DNA of 64,000 bases from JAJEFO01 sp022819605 (GTDB taxonomy: Bacteria > Pseudomonadota > Alphaproteobacteria > Rhodobacterales > Rhodobacteraceae). The notes beneath the pieces were generated by a model. That model was not told where the DNA came from. It saw only the letters and a list, made by a program, of their open reading frames with translations, and ran no database searches. The stretch covers positions 1,736,001 to 1,800,000 of the forward strand of contig OZ244901.1 of NCBI GenBank assembly GCA_965221545.1, written 5' to 3'. Shown here one piece after another: positions 17,465 through 26,454 of this stretch. A program made the position numbers and the translations under genes. The first letter of the stretch is position 1; every line of letters starts with the position of its first letter.

Positions 17465-17899
17465 ATGCCGAATACAAGCAAAGATGGGCCAATCCTCTCG
17501 ATCTGCCTGACATGCCGTGATGGTCGGGAGCATGACCGCAGTGGCATCCGCGGAGGGATGCGCCTGGCCGAGGCCGTGTTGCAGCGCATTGTGGAAACAG
17601 GCGAGGTTGCGTTCGATCTGCGCGGCGTGGCGTGCATGAGCCAATGCAAGCGCTCCTGCGTTGCGTCACTCGGAGCGAATGGACGCTTCTCATACATGTT
17701 CGGAGAGCTCGATCCTGAGAAAATCTGCCACGCAAACGCGCTGATCGAACTGCCGCGCCTCTACCTTGCGGCCCCAGAAGGCTTTCTTGACCGCCTCGAA
17801 CGGCCAGAACCCCTGCGGGCAAACATTCTGGGACGGCTGCCACCTATGTGCAGCACGTCCTCGCTTGTCACTCCGTTGGCCCAGGCGACCGTGGCATGA
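17465..17899 (+). CDS. DUF1636 putative metal-binding protein
   Basis: 144 residues. Seen: the N-terminal CLTCRDG cysteine pair, and VACMSQCKRSCVASLGANGR with three more cysteines, then FSYMFGELDPE; this four-to-five cysteine layout defines DUF1636, a thioredoxin-like ferredoxin-fold family. Its biochemical role is unknown. Homologues occur beside CobW/cobalt or zinc transport genes. It is the first gene of the importer operon and its ATG is only 10 bp from the Zur-box-like element. Confidence 0.78.
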   Translation: MPNTSKDGPILSICLTCRDGREHDRSGIRGGMRLAEAVLQRIVETGEVAFDLRGVACMSQCKRSCVASLGANGRFSYMFGELDPEKICHANALIELPRLYLAAPEGFLDRLERPEPLRANILGRLPPMCSTSSLVTPLAQATVA

Positions 17900-17953
17900 T
17901 CTCAGTTGCTGGCCCCGAACGACAGAGCCGCGTCAAGAGAGGCAATCGAACCG

Positions 17954-18805
17954 ATGAAAGATCTTGCTAACGGTCTCGAACCTGTCCGCGATACCGACGA
18001 AGCGCTGAAGTTTCGGGCGAGCCCGGAAACTGCGGCATCACTTTCGGTCGAGAATGCCTGCTGGACTGCGCCCGGAAGCAAGCAGACGATCCTTCATCCG
18101 ATCAGCTTCGACCTGGCGCCCGGTCGCGTTCTCGGCGTCGCGGGGCCAAACGGGGCAGGGAAGTCAACGCTGCTTCGGTTGCTCTACCGGTACTGTGCTC
18201 CGACCAGCGGCACGGTCAAGATCGATGGCGTCGACATCTGGGGCATGTCCGCGCGCGATGCGGCCCGCAAGGTCGCGGCGGTCCTGCAGGAGCAGCCCAC
18301 TGACTTTGCGCTCAACGTCCGCGAGATTGTCGCGCTTGGACGCACCCCCCATCGCAAAGGGTTCGGCGGCGGAGTTGGCGCGCGCGATGCGAACATCATG
18401 GAGGCCGTGCTTGATCGACTGGGCTTGCTTCCCTTCGCCGACCGACAGATCGGGACCTTGTCTGGAGGGGAACGCCAGCGCGTCATGGTGGCGCGCGCCT
18501 TGGTGCAGGAGCCGCGCCTCTTGATCCTCGACGAGCCGACCAACCACTTGGACATCCGCCATCAACTGGAAGTGCTGGAACTGATCCACGACCTGCCCTT
18601 GACGATTGTCACGTCACTGCATGATCTGAATTTGGCAGCGCAAATCTGCGATGACGTCTTGCTGTTGAATGCTGGTTTTCCGTTGGGTTTTGGCCCGCCG
18701 GAATCCGTGTTCTCTGAAGACGCGGTCTCGGAAGCGTTCCGAGTGACCGCACGGCAAGAGCTTCTGGCCCCCAGCCACACAAAACACCTGACATTCCACC
18801 TCTAG
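17954..18805 (+). CDS. ABC importer ATPase of the metal-chelate (FecCD/BtuCD) type
   Basis: 283 residues from ATG 17954, chosen because AGAGAGG lies just upstream; a TTG at 17906 is less likely. Seen: Walker A GPNGAGKSTLL, Q-loop VLQEQPTDF, signature LSGGERQRVMVARAL, Walker B LLILDEPTNHLD and switch His TSLHD. Members energise uptake of ferric siderophores, haem, cobalamin or zinc chelates through the periplasm. The Zur-linked position suggests a zinc or metallophore substrate; cobalamin cannot be excluded. Confidence 0.88.
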   Translation: MKDLANGLEPVRDTDEALKFRASPETAASLSVENACWTAPGSKQTILHPISFDLAPGRVLGVAGPNGAGKSTLLRLLYRYCAPTSGTVKIDGVDIWGMSARDAARKVAAVLQEQPTDFALNVREIVALGRTPHRKGFGGGVGARDANIMEAVLDRLGLLPFADRQIGTLSGGERQRVMVARALVQEPRLLILDEPTNHLDIRHQLEVLELIHDLPLTIVTSLHDLNLAAQICDDVLLLNAGFPLGFGPPESVFSEDAVSEAFRVTARQELLAPSHTKHLTFHL

Positions 18806-18822
18806 CAAAAAGGAACTCATCC

Positions 18823-19758
18823 ATGAGACACGTGGTTCTCGGCACAATGTCACTTTTCTTCAGCGCAGGCTTGGCAGCGGCAGAAACGACCGTTCAAAGC
18901 TGCAACCGGTCAGTGACATTTGACGCGCCGCCGGAACGCGCCATCTCGAACGACGTGAACCTGACCGAGATGATGCTGGTTCTGGGGCTGGCGGACCGGA
19001 TGGTGGGGTATACCGGCATTTCCGGCTGGAAAACGCTGGACGAGGAGATGCGCGCAGGCGTTGACGCGCTGCCGGAACTCTCTGCCAAGTATCCCTCAAA
19101 GGAGGTGCTGGTCGGTGCCGATGCGGATTTCTTTTTCGCGGGCTGGAACTACGGCATGAAAGTTGGCGGCGAAGTCACCCCTGAGACACTCGCCCCGTTT
19201 GGGATCAAGGTCTACGAACTCACGGAGAGCTGCACGCATATCATGAACAAGGGCAAGGCCAGCATTGACGACATGTATGTCGACCTGTTGAATCTCGGCC
19301 GCATCTTCGGGGTCGAGGATCGCGCTCAAGCGCTGGTCGAGGGCTACAAGGCGGATCTCGTCACGTTCACCGACAGCCTTGAGACCGGCAATCCGCTGCG
19401 CGTCTTCGTCTATGACAGCGGCGAGGATGCGCCCTTCACCGCCGGTCGCTTTGCGATGCCCACTGCCCTGATCGAAGCGGCGGGCGGTCGCAACGTCATG
19501 GATGATTTCGAGAAGAGCTGGGCGACAGTCACATGGGAAGAAGTCGTTGAGCGCAACCCAGAGCTCGTCGTGATCGTCAATTATGGCGATGTGACTGCGG
19601 AACAGAAACGAGACTTCATGATGTCGAATCCGGCCTTTGCGGATCTAGAGGCCGTCAAGAACGACCGCTTCGTGACGCTCGAATATGTCGAGGCCACGCC
19701 TGGGCCGCGCAACATTCAGGCCATCAAGTCTCTGGCGAAAGCGTTCTGGGCCAACTAG
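18823..19758 (+). CDS. Periplasmic metal-chelate-binding protein (FepB/BtuF fold)
   Basis: 311 residues with a signal peptide (MRHVVLGTMSLFFSAGLAAA). Cluster-type III substrate-binding protein with a rigid helix between two lobes. Seen: PERAISNDVNLTEMMLVLGL, VGYTGISGWKTLDEEM, VGADADFFFAGWNYGM, and ELTESCTHIMNKGKASIDD, which is a diagnostic segment of one subfamily. It lies between the ATPase and the permease. Substrate not determinable from sequence; the Zur context favours a zinc complex. Confidence 0.85.
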   Translation: MRHVVLGTMSLFFSAGLAAAETTVQSCNRSVTFDAPPERAISNDVNLTEMMLVLGLADRMVGYTGISGWKTLDEEMRAGVDALPELSAKYPSKEVLVGADADFFFAGWNYGMKVGGEVTPETLAPFGIKVYELTESCTHIMNKGKASIDDMYVDLLNLGRIFGVEDRAQALVEGYKADLVTFTDSLETGNPLRVFVYDSGEDAPFTAGRFAMPTALIEAAGGRNVMDDFEKSWATVTWEEVVERNPELVVIVNYGDVTAEQKRDFMMSNPAFADLEAVKNDRFVTLEYVEATPGPRNIQAIKSLAKAFWAN

Positions 19759-19761
19759 GCC

Positions 19762-20826
19762 ATGAGCGAAGCAGCAGTACCCGCGAGCCGAACCTCTCGG
19801 CCGGGGATGCGGTCAGCCCTTGCCGTTGGCGGACTGGCCGTGCTGCTGGCCTCGCTATCCATCGCTGTGTCCGTGGGCGCCGTTGCCGTTCCCTCGAGCA
19901 CGGTATGGAGCATCCTTCTCAACAAGCTCTGGCCAGATCTCGTCGAGCAGACGTGGAGCCAGGGCCGCGAGGCCATCGTGTGGGAAATCCGTTTCCCGCG
20001 CGCGCTCCTGGCGATGATGGTTGGCGCCGGACTGGCTCTCGTCGGGGCGAGCCTGCAAGCTGTGACCCGTAACGTGCTGGCAGATCCGCATCTTTTGGGC
20101 ATCTCGTCGGGTGGCGCATTCGGCGCAATCTTTGCGCTCTTGCATACTGGTCTGTTCTTGGGGCTTCTTACGGTTCCGCTTATGGCTTTCCTTGGTGCGC
20201 TTATGGCCACCGCAATCGTCCTGGGAGTTTCGCGATTTGCGGGTGCTGCAAGTGCTGACAGGCTTGTTCTCGCGGGCGTTGCAGTCTCTTTTGTCATTAT
20301 GGCCGGGGCAAATGTGCTGATCTTTCTTGGAGATCCGCGCGCAACCCACACGGTGGTGTTCTGGATGCTTGGCGGTCTCGGGCTCGCCCAATGGGGACAG
20401 CTGGTCTATCCCGCAACGATCCTGTTGGCCTGTGGTGCGTGGTTGATGACCCGCGCCCCCCAGTTGAACGCCATGACAGTCGGCGACGAGACAGCATCGA
20501 CCCTCGGGATCTCAGTGGCGCGCTTTCGCCTCACGGTCTTTGTGTTCGGTGCTCTGATCACAGGCGTGATGGTCGCATTTTCCGGCATCATCGGGTTTGT
20601 GGGTCTCTTGGTCCCACATATCGCGCGCATGCTGGTGGGAGGCGATTACACGCGCGTCCTCTTTGCCTCAGCGCTCATCGGCGCGATATTCCTCCTCTGG
20701 GCCGACATCGCGGCCCGCACCGTGATGGCTCCCGAAGACATGCCAATCGGTATCGTAACCGGACTCGTCGGAGGTGTGTTCTTCGTATGGCTCCTCGGAC
20801 ACCGCAGACGTGGCGCTCACCCTTGA
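19762..20826 (+). CDS. FecCD-family ABC permease
   Basis: 354 residues with about ten membrane spans. Homodimeric channel for the adjacent ATPase and binding protein. Seen: IRFPRALLAMMVGAGLALVG, LQAVTRNVLADPHLLGISSG, the FSGIIGFVGLLVPHIARMLV coupling loop and DIAARTVMAPEDMPIGIVTG, all FecCD hallmarks. The start lies 3 bp after the binding-protein stop. Gene order DUF1636-ATPase-SBP-permease differs from fecBCDE but is complete for transport. Confidence 0.92.
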   Translation: MSEAAVPASRTSRPGMRSALAVGGLAVLLASLSIAVSVGAVAVPSSTVWSILLNKLWPDLVEQTWSQGREAIVWEIRFPRALLAMMVGAGLALVGASLQAVTRNVLADPHLLGISSGGAFGAIFALLHTGLFLGLLTVPLMAFLGALMATAIVLGVSRFAGAASADRLVLAGVAVSFVIMAGANVLIFLGDPRATHTVVFWMLGGLGLAQWGQLVYPATILLACGAWLMTRAPQLNAMTVGDETASTLGISVARFRLTVFVFGALITGVMVAFSGIIGFVGLLVPHIARMLVGGDYTRVLFASALIGAIFLLWADIAARTVMAPEDMPIGIVTGLVGGVFFVWLLGHRRRGAHP

Positions 20827-20961
20827 GGCACCCCGCTGTTTCGGGCGAAAGGCGCCACGCCGATCAGGGCGGCGGCCTGGCGGTTGCCGATCGCGCGGGG
20901 CTCGCCCATCCCCGCAACCAGGGCCGTCGCGTGGTCGCGGCGTCAATACGGTCAACGAACC

Positions 20962-21363
20962 CTAGTCACCTCCCGCTCCGGGCTCGAAGTTGAGTGCAAC
21001 GCCATTGATGCAGTAGCGAAGGCCTGTTGGCTTCGGGCCGTCAGGGAATACATGTCCCAGGTGCCCGTCGCAACGTGAGCAATGCACCTCGGTCCTGCGC
21101 ATGAAGAAACTGCGATCCTCGCGCTCGCCGATCATGTCGTCTTCGATCGGCTGGTAGAAGGACGGCCAACCCGTGCCGCTGTCGAACTTGTGGGCTTGGT
21201 CAAAAAGGCGTGATCCACAGCCCTTGCACGTGAACACGCCCGGATCTTTCGGGAAATTGTCATGCGTGAAGGCGCGTTCGGTCTTGTGCTTCCTGAGAAC
21301 GTCGTATGCCAGCCTGTCCAATTGGTCGCGCCACTCTTCATCGGATTTTGCGATCTTCTCCAC
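20962..21363 (-). CDS. msrB: Peptide methionine-R-sulfoxide reductase
   Basis: 133 residues from GTG 21363, preceded by AAGGGGAACTCAA; an ATG at 21408 gives a longer form with less typical N-terminus. Repairs oxidised methionine R-sulfoxides. Seen: zinc motifs CKGC and CSRC, FDSGTGWPSFYQPI, VHCSRCDGHLGHVFPDGPKP and the catalytic Cys in GLRYCINGVAL. Divergent from olsB with a short shared promoter region. Confidence 0.94.
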   Translation of the reverse strand: MEKIAKSDEEWRDQLDRLAYDVLRKHKTERAFTHDNFPKDPGVFTCKGCGSRLFDQAHKFDSGTGWPSFYQPIEDDMIGEREDRSFFMRRTEVHCSRCDGHLGHVFPDGPKPTGLRYCINGVALNFEPGAGGD

Positions 21364-21457
21364 TTGAGTTCCCCTTGTCGCGTTGCTGTCACGGTTGTGC
21401 GGCATCATGGCCCATGCGAAACTTAAGCTGGCGGACCGGATTCACCAAGAGGAGAAC

Positions 21458-22210
21458 ATGGCGCGCGCGAAGTACAGAACCCGCATCGCGGCGGCGTCGA
21501 AAGACATCGAGGCTGCACAGCGGCTTCGGTACCGGGCCTTCATTGCAGGCAGGAACGCCATGGACCGTCCGAACGGGCTCGATGCGGATGCCTTTGATGA
21601 CATTTGCCAGCAGGTCCTTGTCGACGATGTTGCCGGCGATCGAGTCGTCGCCACGTTTCGGCTGCTGCGACTCGGATGCGGGACCGAAATCGGCAAGAGC
21701 TATTCGGCTCAGCACTACGGGCTGAAGGGCTTGTCGCGGTACCGGAGACCGATGGTCGAGATGGGCCGGTTCTGCGTAGCGCCGGGCGAAGACGATCCCG
21801 GCATCCTGCGCGCCGCATGGAGCGCCCTGGCCGCGTTCGTTGACCAGGAAGGAATCAAGCTGCTCTTCGGATGTTCGTCGTTTCACGGCACCGATGCGGG
21901 GATCTACACCGATGCATTCGCCATGCTGAAAGAGCGGCATCTCGCGCCGCAGCGGTGGCTTCCCAGGATCAAGGCGCCGAACGTCTTCAGGTTCGCGCAG
22001 CGGCTTCGGCAGAAGCCAGACAGGCGCCGGGCGCTGCGCTCGATGCCGCCCCTGCTAAGGAGCTACCTGTCCATGGGCGGCTGGGTCAGCGATCATGCGG
22101 TCATCGACCGGGACCTGAACACGCTTCACGTCTTCACCGGCCTGGAGGTCGACTCGATCCGTCCGGCGCGCGCGCGATTGCTGCGTGCGGCTGCGGTCTC
22201 GCCGGAATGA
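21458..22210 (+). CDS. olsB: L-ornithine N-alpha-acyltransferase
   Basis: 250 residues from ATG 21458, with GAGGAG five bases upstream; longer starts at 21383 and 21407 exist. Transfers a 3-hydroxyacyl group from ACP to ornithine, giving lyso-ornithine lipid, a phosphorus-free membrane lipid used under phosphate limitation. Seen: GNAT fold with ALRYRAFI-like start (QRLRYRAFIAGRNAMD), VATFRLLRLG, SYSAQHYGL, MVEMGRFCVAP, LFGCSSFHGTDAGIY and GGWVSDHAVIDRDLNTLHVF. OlsA, the second acyltransferase, is not in the window. Confidence 0.88.
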   Translation: MARAKYRTRIAAASKDIEAAQRLRYRAFIAGRNAMDRPNGLDADAFDDICQQVLVDDVAGDRVVATFRLLRLGCGTEIGKSYSAQHYGLKGLSRYRRPMVEMGRFCVAPGEDDPGILRAAWSALAAFVDQEGIKLLFGCSSFHGTDAGIYTDAFAMLKERHLAPQRWLPRIKAPNVFRFAQRLRQKPDRRRALRSMPPLLRSYLSMGGWVSDHAVIDRDLNTLHVFTGLEVDSIRPARARLLRAAAVSPE

Positions 22211-22250
22211 CACGCTTGACCTGTTTCGGAGTCACGCATAGCCCGCCAGC

Positions 22251-24071
22251 ATGGCACGTGCACCGCTCCTGCAACTGACCGACATCGCGCTGACGTTCGG
22301 CGGCAATCCACTCTTTGAAGACCTGTCGCTGATCATCCAGCCGGGGGATCGCCTTGCGCTGGTCGGACGAAACGGCTCTGGGAAGACCACCCTTCTCAAG
22401 GTTATGGCTGGACTGGTCGATGTCGACGACGGTGAGCGGACGCTTTCTCCCGGAGACAGCGTTGGCTACATGGAGCAGGAACCTGACGTTCGGGGGTGCA
22501 CAACGCTTGGCGAACTGGCGACCCGAGGCGTTGAAACCTCGGAACACTGGCGCGTCGAGGCGGCAGCCGGAGGACTGAAATTCGATGTCGATGCCCGCGT
22601 CGAGGCCGCCTCCGGCGGCGCGCGGCGGAAGGCCGGACTGGCAAGGCTCATTGCGCAAGCGCCCGAACTCATGCTGCTTGACGAACCAACGAACCATCTG
22701 GACATCGAGTCGATCGCCTGGCTTGAGGCGCACCTGGGCGAATCTGGCCGCGCCTTCGTCGTGATCAGTCACGACCGTGCTTTCCTTCGTGCGCTCACGC
22801 GCGCGACGATCTGGATCGACCGGGGAGTCGTGCGTCGGCGCGAAGGCGGCTTCGCGGGCTTTGAGGACTGGCGCGACCAGGTTTGGGCGGCCGAGGACGC
22901 GGCAAGGCACAAACTGGACCGCAAAATCCTGAGCGAAAGCAAATGGGCGGTCGAGGGCATCAGCGCACGTCGGCGGCGGGACTTGGGTCGCGTACGGGCT
23001 CTGGAAGCAATGCGGACTGAGCGCGCGAACCAGGTTTTGCGCCACGGAGCCGCAAAGATGGACCTGATGTCCGGGCTGAAGTCGGGCAAGCGGATCATCG
23101 AGGCGCGAGGGATATCCAAGAAATTCGACGGCAAGGTGATTTGTCAGGACTTTTCGCTGCGGGTGACGCGTGGGGATCGGGTCGCGCTGGTGGGTCCCAA
23201 TGGTGTTGGAAAAACCGCAATGATCGAATTGCTTTCTGGCCGCGCCGAACCGGATGAAGGCAGAATCGAGCTGGGCACGAATGTCGAGCTTGCGGTCTTC
23301 GATCAGCACCGCGCCGAACTCGATCCCGATGCGACGCTTTGGGAGAGCCTTACGGGTCACAAGGCGATGCGCCTTCCGGGACGGTCGGACCAGGTCATGG
23401 TGCGCGGCCGACCTCGGCATGTCGTGACATATCTGAAGGACTTCCTGTTTGACGAGACGCAGGCCAGGGCTCCGGTCCGGTCGCTGTCAGGCGGCGAAAG
23501 GGCGCGCCTTCTGCTTGCGCGCATCATGGCAAGGCCCGCAAACCTCCTGGTGCTGGACGAACCCACGAACGACCTGGACATGGAGACGCTGGACCTCTTG
23601 AGGAACCTGCTCGCCGAAAGCGATTCCACGGTCCTGCTTGTCAGCCATGACCGGGACTTCGTTGAAAGGGTGGCGACCAGGACCTTGGCATTCGAGGGGG
23701 ACGGCCGGATCACGGTTCATGCGGGAGGCTGGCTGGACTTTGCTTGTCTGGACCGTACGGCGACACGTGCAAGCAACCGTTCGTCGTTGGTGAAGGAGCG
23801 AACGTCCGCCAAGAAGCGAGATGCGAGGCAGGCAAGGACGCAGGGGCTGAGTTTCACGGAAACCCACCGTCTGGAAGAGCTTCCCGGCGTCATCGCGCAG
23901 CTTGAGTCCGAGATCGCAAAGCTGAGCGAATTCATGTCCGACCCGGACCTCTATTCCAGGGAACCGATCAAGTTCCAGAAGGTTGCCGACGCGTTGGTCG
24001 ACAGGCAGGCGCGACTGGCTGACACAGAGGCTGAGTGGCTTGCCCTTGCAGAAAGAGCCGAAGGCGGGTGA
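22251..24071 (+). CDS. uup: ABC-F ATPase (Uup type)
   Basis: 606 residues with two ABC cassettes and no membrane spans; ABC-F proteins act on the ribosome or on DNA recombination intermediates. Seen: first Walker A GRNGSGKTTLL, a degenerate first signature (SGGARRKAGLAR) and Walker B LMLLDEPTNHLD; then second Walker A GPNGVGKTAM, signature LSGGERARLLLARI and Walker B LLVLDEPTNDLD; finally a C-terminal coiled coil (LPGVIAQLESEIAKLSEFM) as in Uup. Starts 40 bp after olsB. Confidence 0.9.
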   Translation: MARAPLLQLTDIALTFGGNPLFEDLSLIIQPGDRLALVGRNGSGKTTLLKVMAGLVDVDDGERTLSPGDSVGYMEQEPDVRGCTTLGELATRGVETSEHWRVEAAAGGLKFDVDARVEAASGGARRKAGLARLIAQAPELMLLDEPTNHLDIESIAWLEAHLGESGRAFVVISHDRAFLRALTRATIWIDRGVVRRREGGFAGFEDWRDQVWAAEDAARHKLDRKILSESKWAVEGISARRRRDLGRVRALEAMRTERANQVLRHGAAKMDLMSGLKSGKRIIEARGISKKFDGKVICQDFSLRVTRGDRVALVGPNGVGKTAMIELLSGRAEPDEGRIELGTNVELAVFDQHRAELDPDATLWESLTGHKAMRLPGRSDQVMVRGRPRHVVTYLKDFLFDETQARAPVRSLSGGERARLLLARIMARPANLLVLDEPTNDLDMETLDLLRNLLAESDSTVLLVSHDRDFVERVATRTLAFEGDGRITVHAGGWLDFACLDRTATRASNRSSLVKERTSAKKRDARQARTQGLSFTETHRLEELPGVIAQLESEIAKLSEFMSDPDLYSREPIKFQKVADALVDRQARLADTEAEWLALAERAEGG

Positions 24072-24320
24072 CAGGTCGTTTCCGGCTGGAAGCAGGATCC
24101 TCCACGCGCTTTTGGAAGTGTCGGCGCTTGTACGGAGATGACTGGAAGGCGCATCTCGTCCGATCGGCAGAGGGCACCCGGCAAGCCAGTGACGCGACCC
24201 TTCCGCATCCGACTCTGGTGGGCTGGAATCAAAGTGGAAAAACATGTTTGCCGCTCTTGACTGCCGCAGAAATATGCGTAGAACCCGCGCATTCACGAAC
24301 TCCTCGAACCGGGTAGACAC

Positions 24321-24779
24321 ATGGGCACGTTCACCGCAACTCCGGCGGAGATTGAAAAGAAGTGGATTCTGATCGACGCGGAAGGAGTCGTGCTGGGACG
24401 CCTCGCTTCGATCATTGCCACGCGCCTGCGCGGAAAGCACAAGGTGACGTACACGCCGCACATGGACATGGGCGACAACGTCATTGTCGTCAATGCCGAG
24501 AAGGTTCAACTGACGGGCAACAAGCGCGAGAAGCCGAACTACTGGCACACGGGCTATCCGGGCGGCATCAAGTCGCGGACAACCGGCGAGATCCTTGAAG
24601 GTGCGCATCCCGAGCGCGCGGTGATGCAGGCCGTCAAGCGCATGCTTCCCAGGAACCGCCTGTCGCGAAAGCAGATGACGAACCTTCGCGTTTATGCCGG
24701 GGGCGAGCACCCGCATGACGCGCAAGAGCCGGAAGTGCTCGACGTCAAGTCCCTTAACAAGAAGAACACGCGGAGCTGA
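24321..24779 (+). CDS. rplM: 50S ribosomal protein L13
   Basis: 152 residues. Early-assembly large-subunit protein. Seen: KKWILIDAEGVVLGRLASII, GDNVIVVNAEKVQLTGNK, YPGGIKSRTTGEILEGAHPE and MLPRNRLSRKQMTNLRVYAG. Pairs with rpsI 4 bp downstream, the universal rplM-rpsI operon. Confidence 0.98.
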   Translation: MGTFTATPAEIEKKWILIDAEGVVLGRLASIIATRLRGKHKVTYTPHMDMGDNVIVVNAEKVQLTGNKREKPNYWHTGYPGGIKSRTTGEILEGAHPERAVMQAVKRMLPRNRLSRKQMTNLRVYAGGEHPHDAQEPEVLDVKSLNKKNTRS

Positions 24780-24783
24780 ATCG

Positions 24784-25296
24784 ATGGCCGAAGACGTCGC
24801 AGTGGCAAACAAATCGACGGAAACCTCAGGTTTGGCCGAAGGCGTTCTAGCGGACATGCAGGTCGCGGCGACCGAGCCGGAACCTGCACGTGTGCCCGTG
24901 CGCGACGAGTTCGGCCGGTCATACGCGACCGGAAAGCGCAAGGAGGCCGTGGCCCGTGTCTGGATCAAGCCGGGCTCTGGCAGGGTGGTCGTCAACGGCA
25001 AGGACATGGACGTCTATTTTGCGCGTCCCGTGCAGCAGATGATCCTGCGGCAGCCATTCAAGGTGGCTGGCGTTGACGGCGAATTTGACGTCATGGCGAC
25101 CGTCAAGGGCGGCGGTCTTTCCGGGCAAGCTGGTGCCGTGAAGCACGGGATCTCAAAAGCGCTTCAGCTTTATGATCCCAGCCACCGTCCGGCACTGAAG
25201 GCTGCCGGCTTCCTGACTCGCGACAGTCGCGTGGTGGAGCGCAAGAAATACGGCAAGGCCAAGGCGCGCAAGAGCTTCCAGTTCTCCAAGCGCTGA
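24784..25296 (+). CDS. rpsI: 30S ribosomal protein S9
   Basis: 170 residues from ATG 24784. Contacts the P-site tRNA through its C-terminal tail. Seen: YATGKRKEAVARVWIKPGSG, GRVVVNGKDMDVYFARP, VKGGGLSGQAGAVKHGISKA and the terminal SKR whose Arg enters the P site. An N-terminal extension of about 45 residues before the S9 core is usual in alphaproteobacteria. Confidence 0.98.
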   Translation: MAEDVAVANKSTETSGLAEGVLADMQVAATEPEPARVPVRDEFGRSYATGKRKEAVARVWIKPGSGRVVVNGKDMDVYFARPVQQMILRQPFKVAGVDGEFDVMATVKGGGLSGQAGAVKHGISKALQLYDPSHRPALKAAGFLTRDSRVVERKKYGKAKARKSFQFSKR

Positions 25297-25326
25297 CGCA
25301 GGACACGTCGAGGTCTCAAAGAATCC

Positions 25327-25363
25327 AAGCGCTCGCAGGGAATTGCGGGCGCTTTGTCTTTTT
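25327..25363 (+). terminator. Rho-independent terminator after rplM-rpsI
   Basis: Stem AAGCGCTCGCA (25327-25337) pairs with TGCGGGCGCTT (25344-25354) with a single G-T wobble, loop GGGAAT, then TTGTCTTTTT. It lies 30 bp after the rpsI stop. Confidence 0.92.
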
Positions 25364-25595
25364 GAGAGAGAGAGTGGGCGGCGCAATCACACGTCGGGCT
25401 CCATGTTGCCAGCCCCAATTCAGCAGCACTTGAAAGGACGACAGGACGAACTGTCGTCATGTCACGATCGAACGCTGAGGAATTTCAGCCAAGCAACTCT
25501 GGCCTCCGGTTCCGGAACTGCACTCGAACACGCAAGCAAATTTCCGGCGGTTCGCGCCTGAACTGGATCGTGCGTGGCTTTGATGCTTGATCCAG

Positions 25596-25913
25596 TCAAG
25601 TTCTGCTTTGCGTAACCCGGGTCCAGTTGGAACCCGCGTAGCCGATGGCCATGATGCGGACCACTTCGTGCTCATCGTCCACCACGAAGCAAACCACGCC
25701 CTTGCCCGCTGCAGGGATGGCACGAAGACCGTGTGCAATCTCGTTTCGGAGAGAGCCCTTGTGTGGCACCTCGCTAAGCTTCTGAATCACTGTCTCGATC
25801 TCGTCAATCGTCCGTAGCGCAATCTCTGTTCCCGCATAGTCGGCGATCAACCAGGCAATGTCGGCGAGATCATCCGCCACGCTTGGGTGGCGGAAAATTC
25901 TATACCTCTTCAT
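25596..25913 (-). CDS. ParE/RelE-family toxin
   Basis: 105 residues. Toxin of a type II toxin-antitoxin pair, either gyrase-targeting (ParE) or mRNA-cleaving (RelE); the family cannot be resolved further here. Seen: a basic N-terminus (MKRYRIFRHPSVADDLADIA), an amphipathic helical pair and the strand-rich end GLRAIPAAGKGVVCFVVDDE followed by VRIMAIGYAG. Its start overlaps the antitoxin stop by 4 bp (ATGA). Intact in length. Confidence 0.82.
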   Translation of the reverse strand: MKRYRIFRHPSVADDLADIAWLIADYAGTEIALRTIDEIETVIQKLSEVPHKGSLRNEIAHGLRAIPAAGKGVVCFVVDDEHEVVRIMAIGYAGSNWTRVTQSRT

Positions 25914-26182
25914 TCCTTTCGTTTCAGCCGACGACGGACGTCATCGAACATCGTATCGCTCTCATCCATTTCTATGAACTCAGAACGTTGCGTCTGCATC
26001 CGCGCCCTGATTGCGTCAGCCATCCCGGCCAGAACGGCTTCGCGCTCGCCTTCTTCCTGCATGAGCCTCTCGATGCCTTGCGCAACCAGGCTGCTTACAG
26101 ATGCGCAAGAGCCCTCCTGCACTTTCCTTTTTGCAAACTCGTGATGTCGTTCTGTGAAACTCACGGCGGTTTTGACGGTCAT
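25910..26182 (-). CDS. ParD/CopG-like antitoxin
   Basis: 90 residues from ATG 26182. Seen: an N-terminal ribbon-helix-helix-like start (MTVKTAVSFTERHHEFAKRK, then ASVSSLVAQGIERLMQEE) and an acidic helical C-terminus that would neutralise the toxin. Upstream of and overlapping the toxin, the usual antitoxin-first order; such antitoxins generally repress their own promoter. Function rests on pairing and fold. Confidence 0.8.
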   Translation of the reverse strand: MTVKTAVSFTERHHEFAKRKVQEGSCASVSSLVAQGIERLMQEEGEREAVLAGMADAIRARMQTQRSEFIEMDESDTMFDDVRRRLKRKE

Positions 26183-26454
26183 GTCGCATCGATCCCGAGT
26201 GTTTATTGGTAATACTAAGTAACACTTTGGCTGTCGAGTTGCAAGGCACTTGTTCCTTCCAATTTTGATTGGATCGGCATCGTGTAACTGTTCCGCGTGT
26301 TGAAAATCCGCCAATGCCGCTGGAATTGACTGTCCGCGAGTCCGTGCCAAGATCTTGCAAGAGTCGTCGGTCAAACCCGTTTGACAGTAACGTTCGACCC
26401 ATTGAGCGTCCGGTGTCCTACCTGACTTTCGGAGTGCTCCGTGAGAGCAGGAGG

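Noticed and set aside
22134..23420. 428-codon minus-strand open frame opposite uup
   Set aside because: Shadow of uup; composition is Arg/His/Pro-rich as expected of an antisense frame in GC-rich DNA.
23487..25007. 506-codon minus-strand open frame across uup, rplM and rpsI
   Set aside because: Spans three genes on the other strand and the gap between them; no motif.
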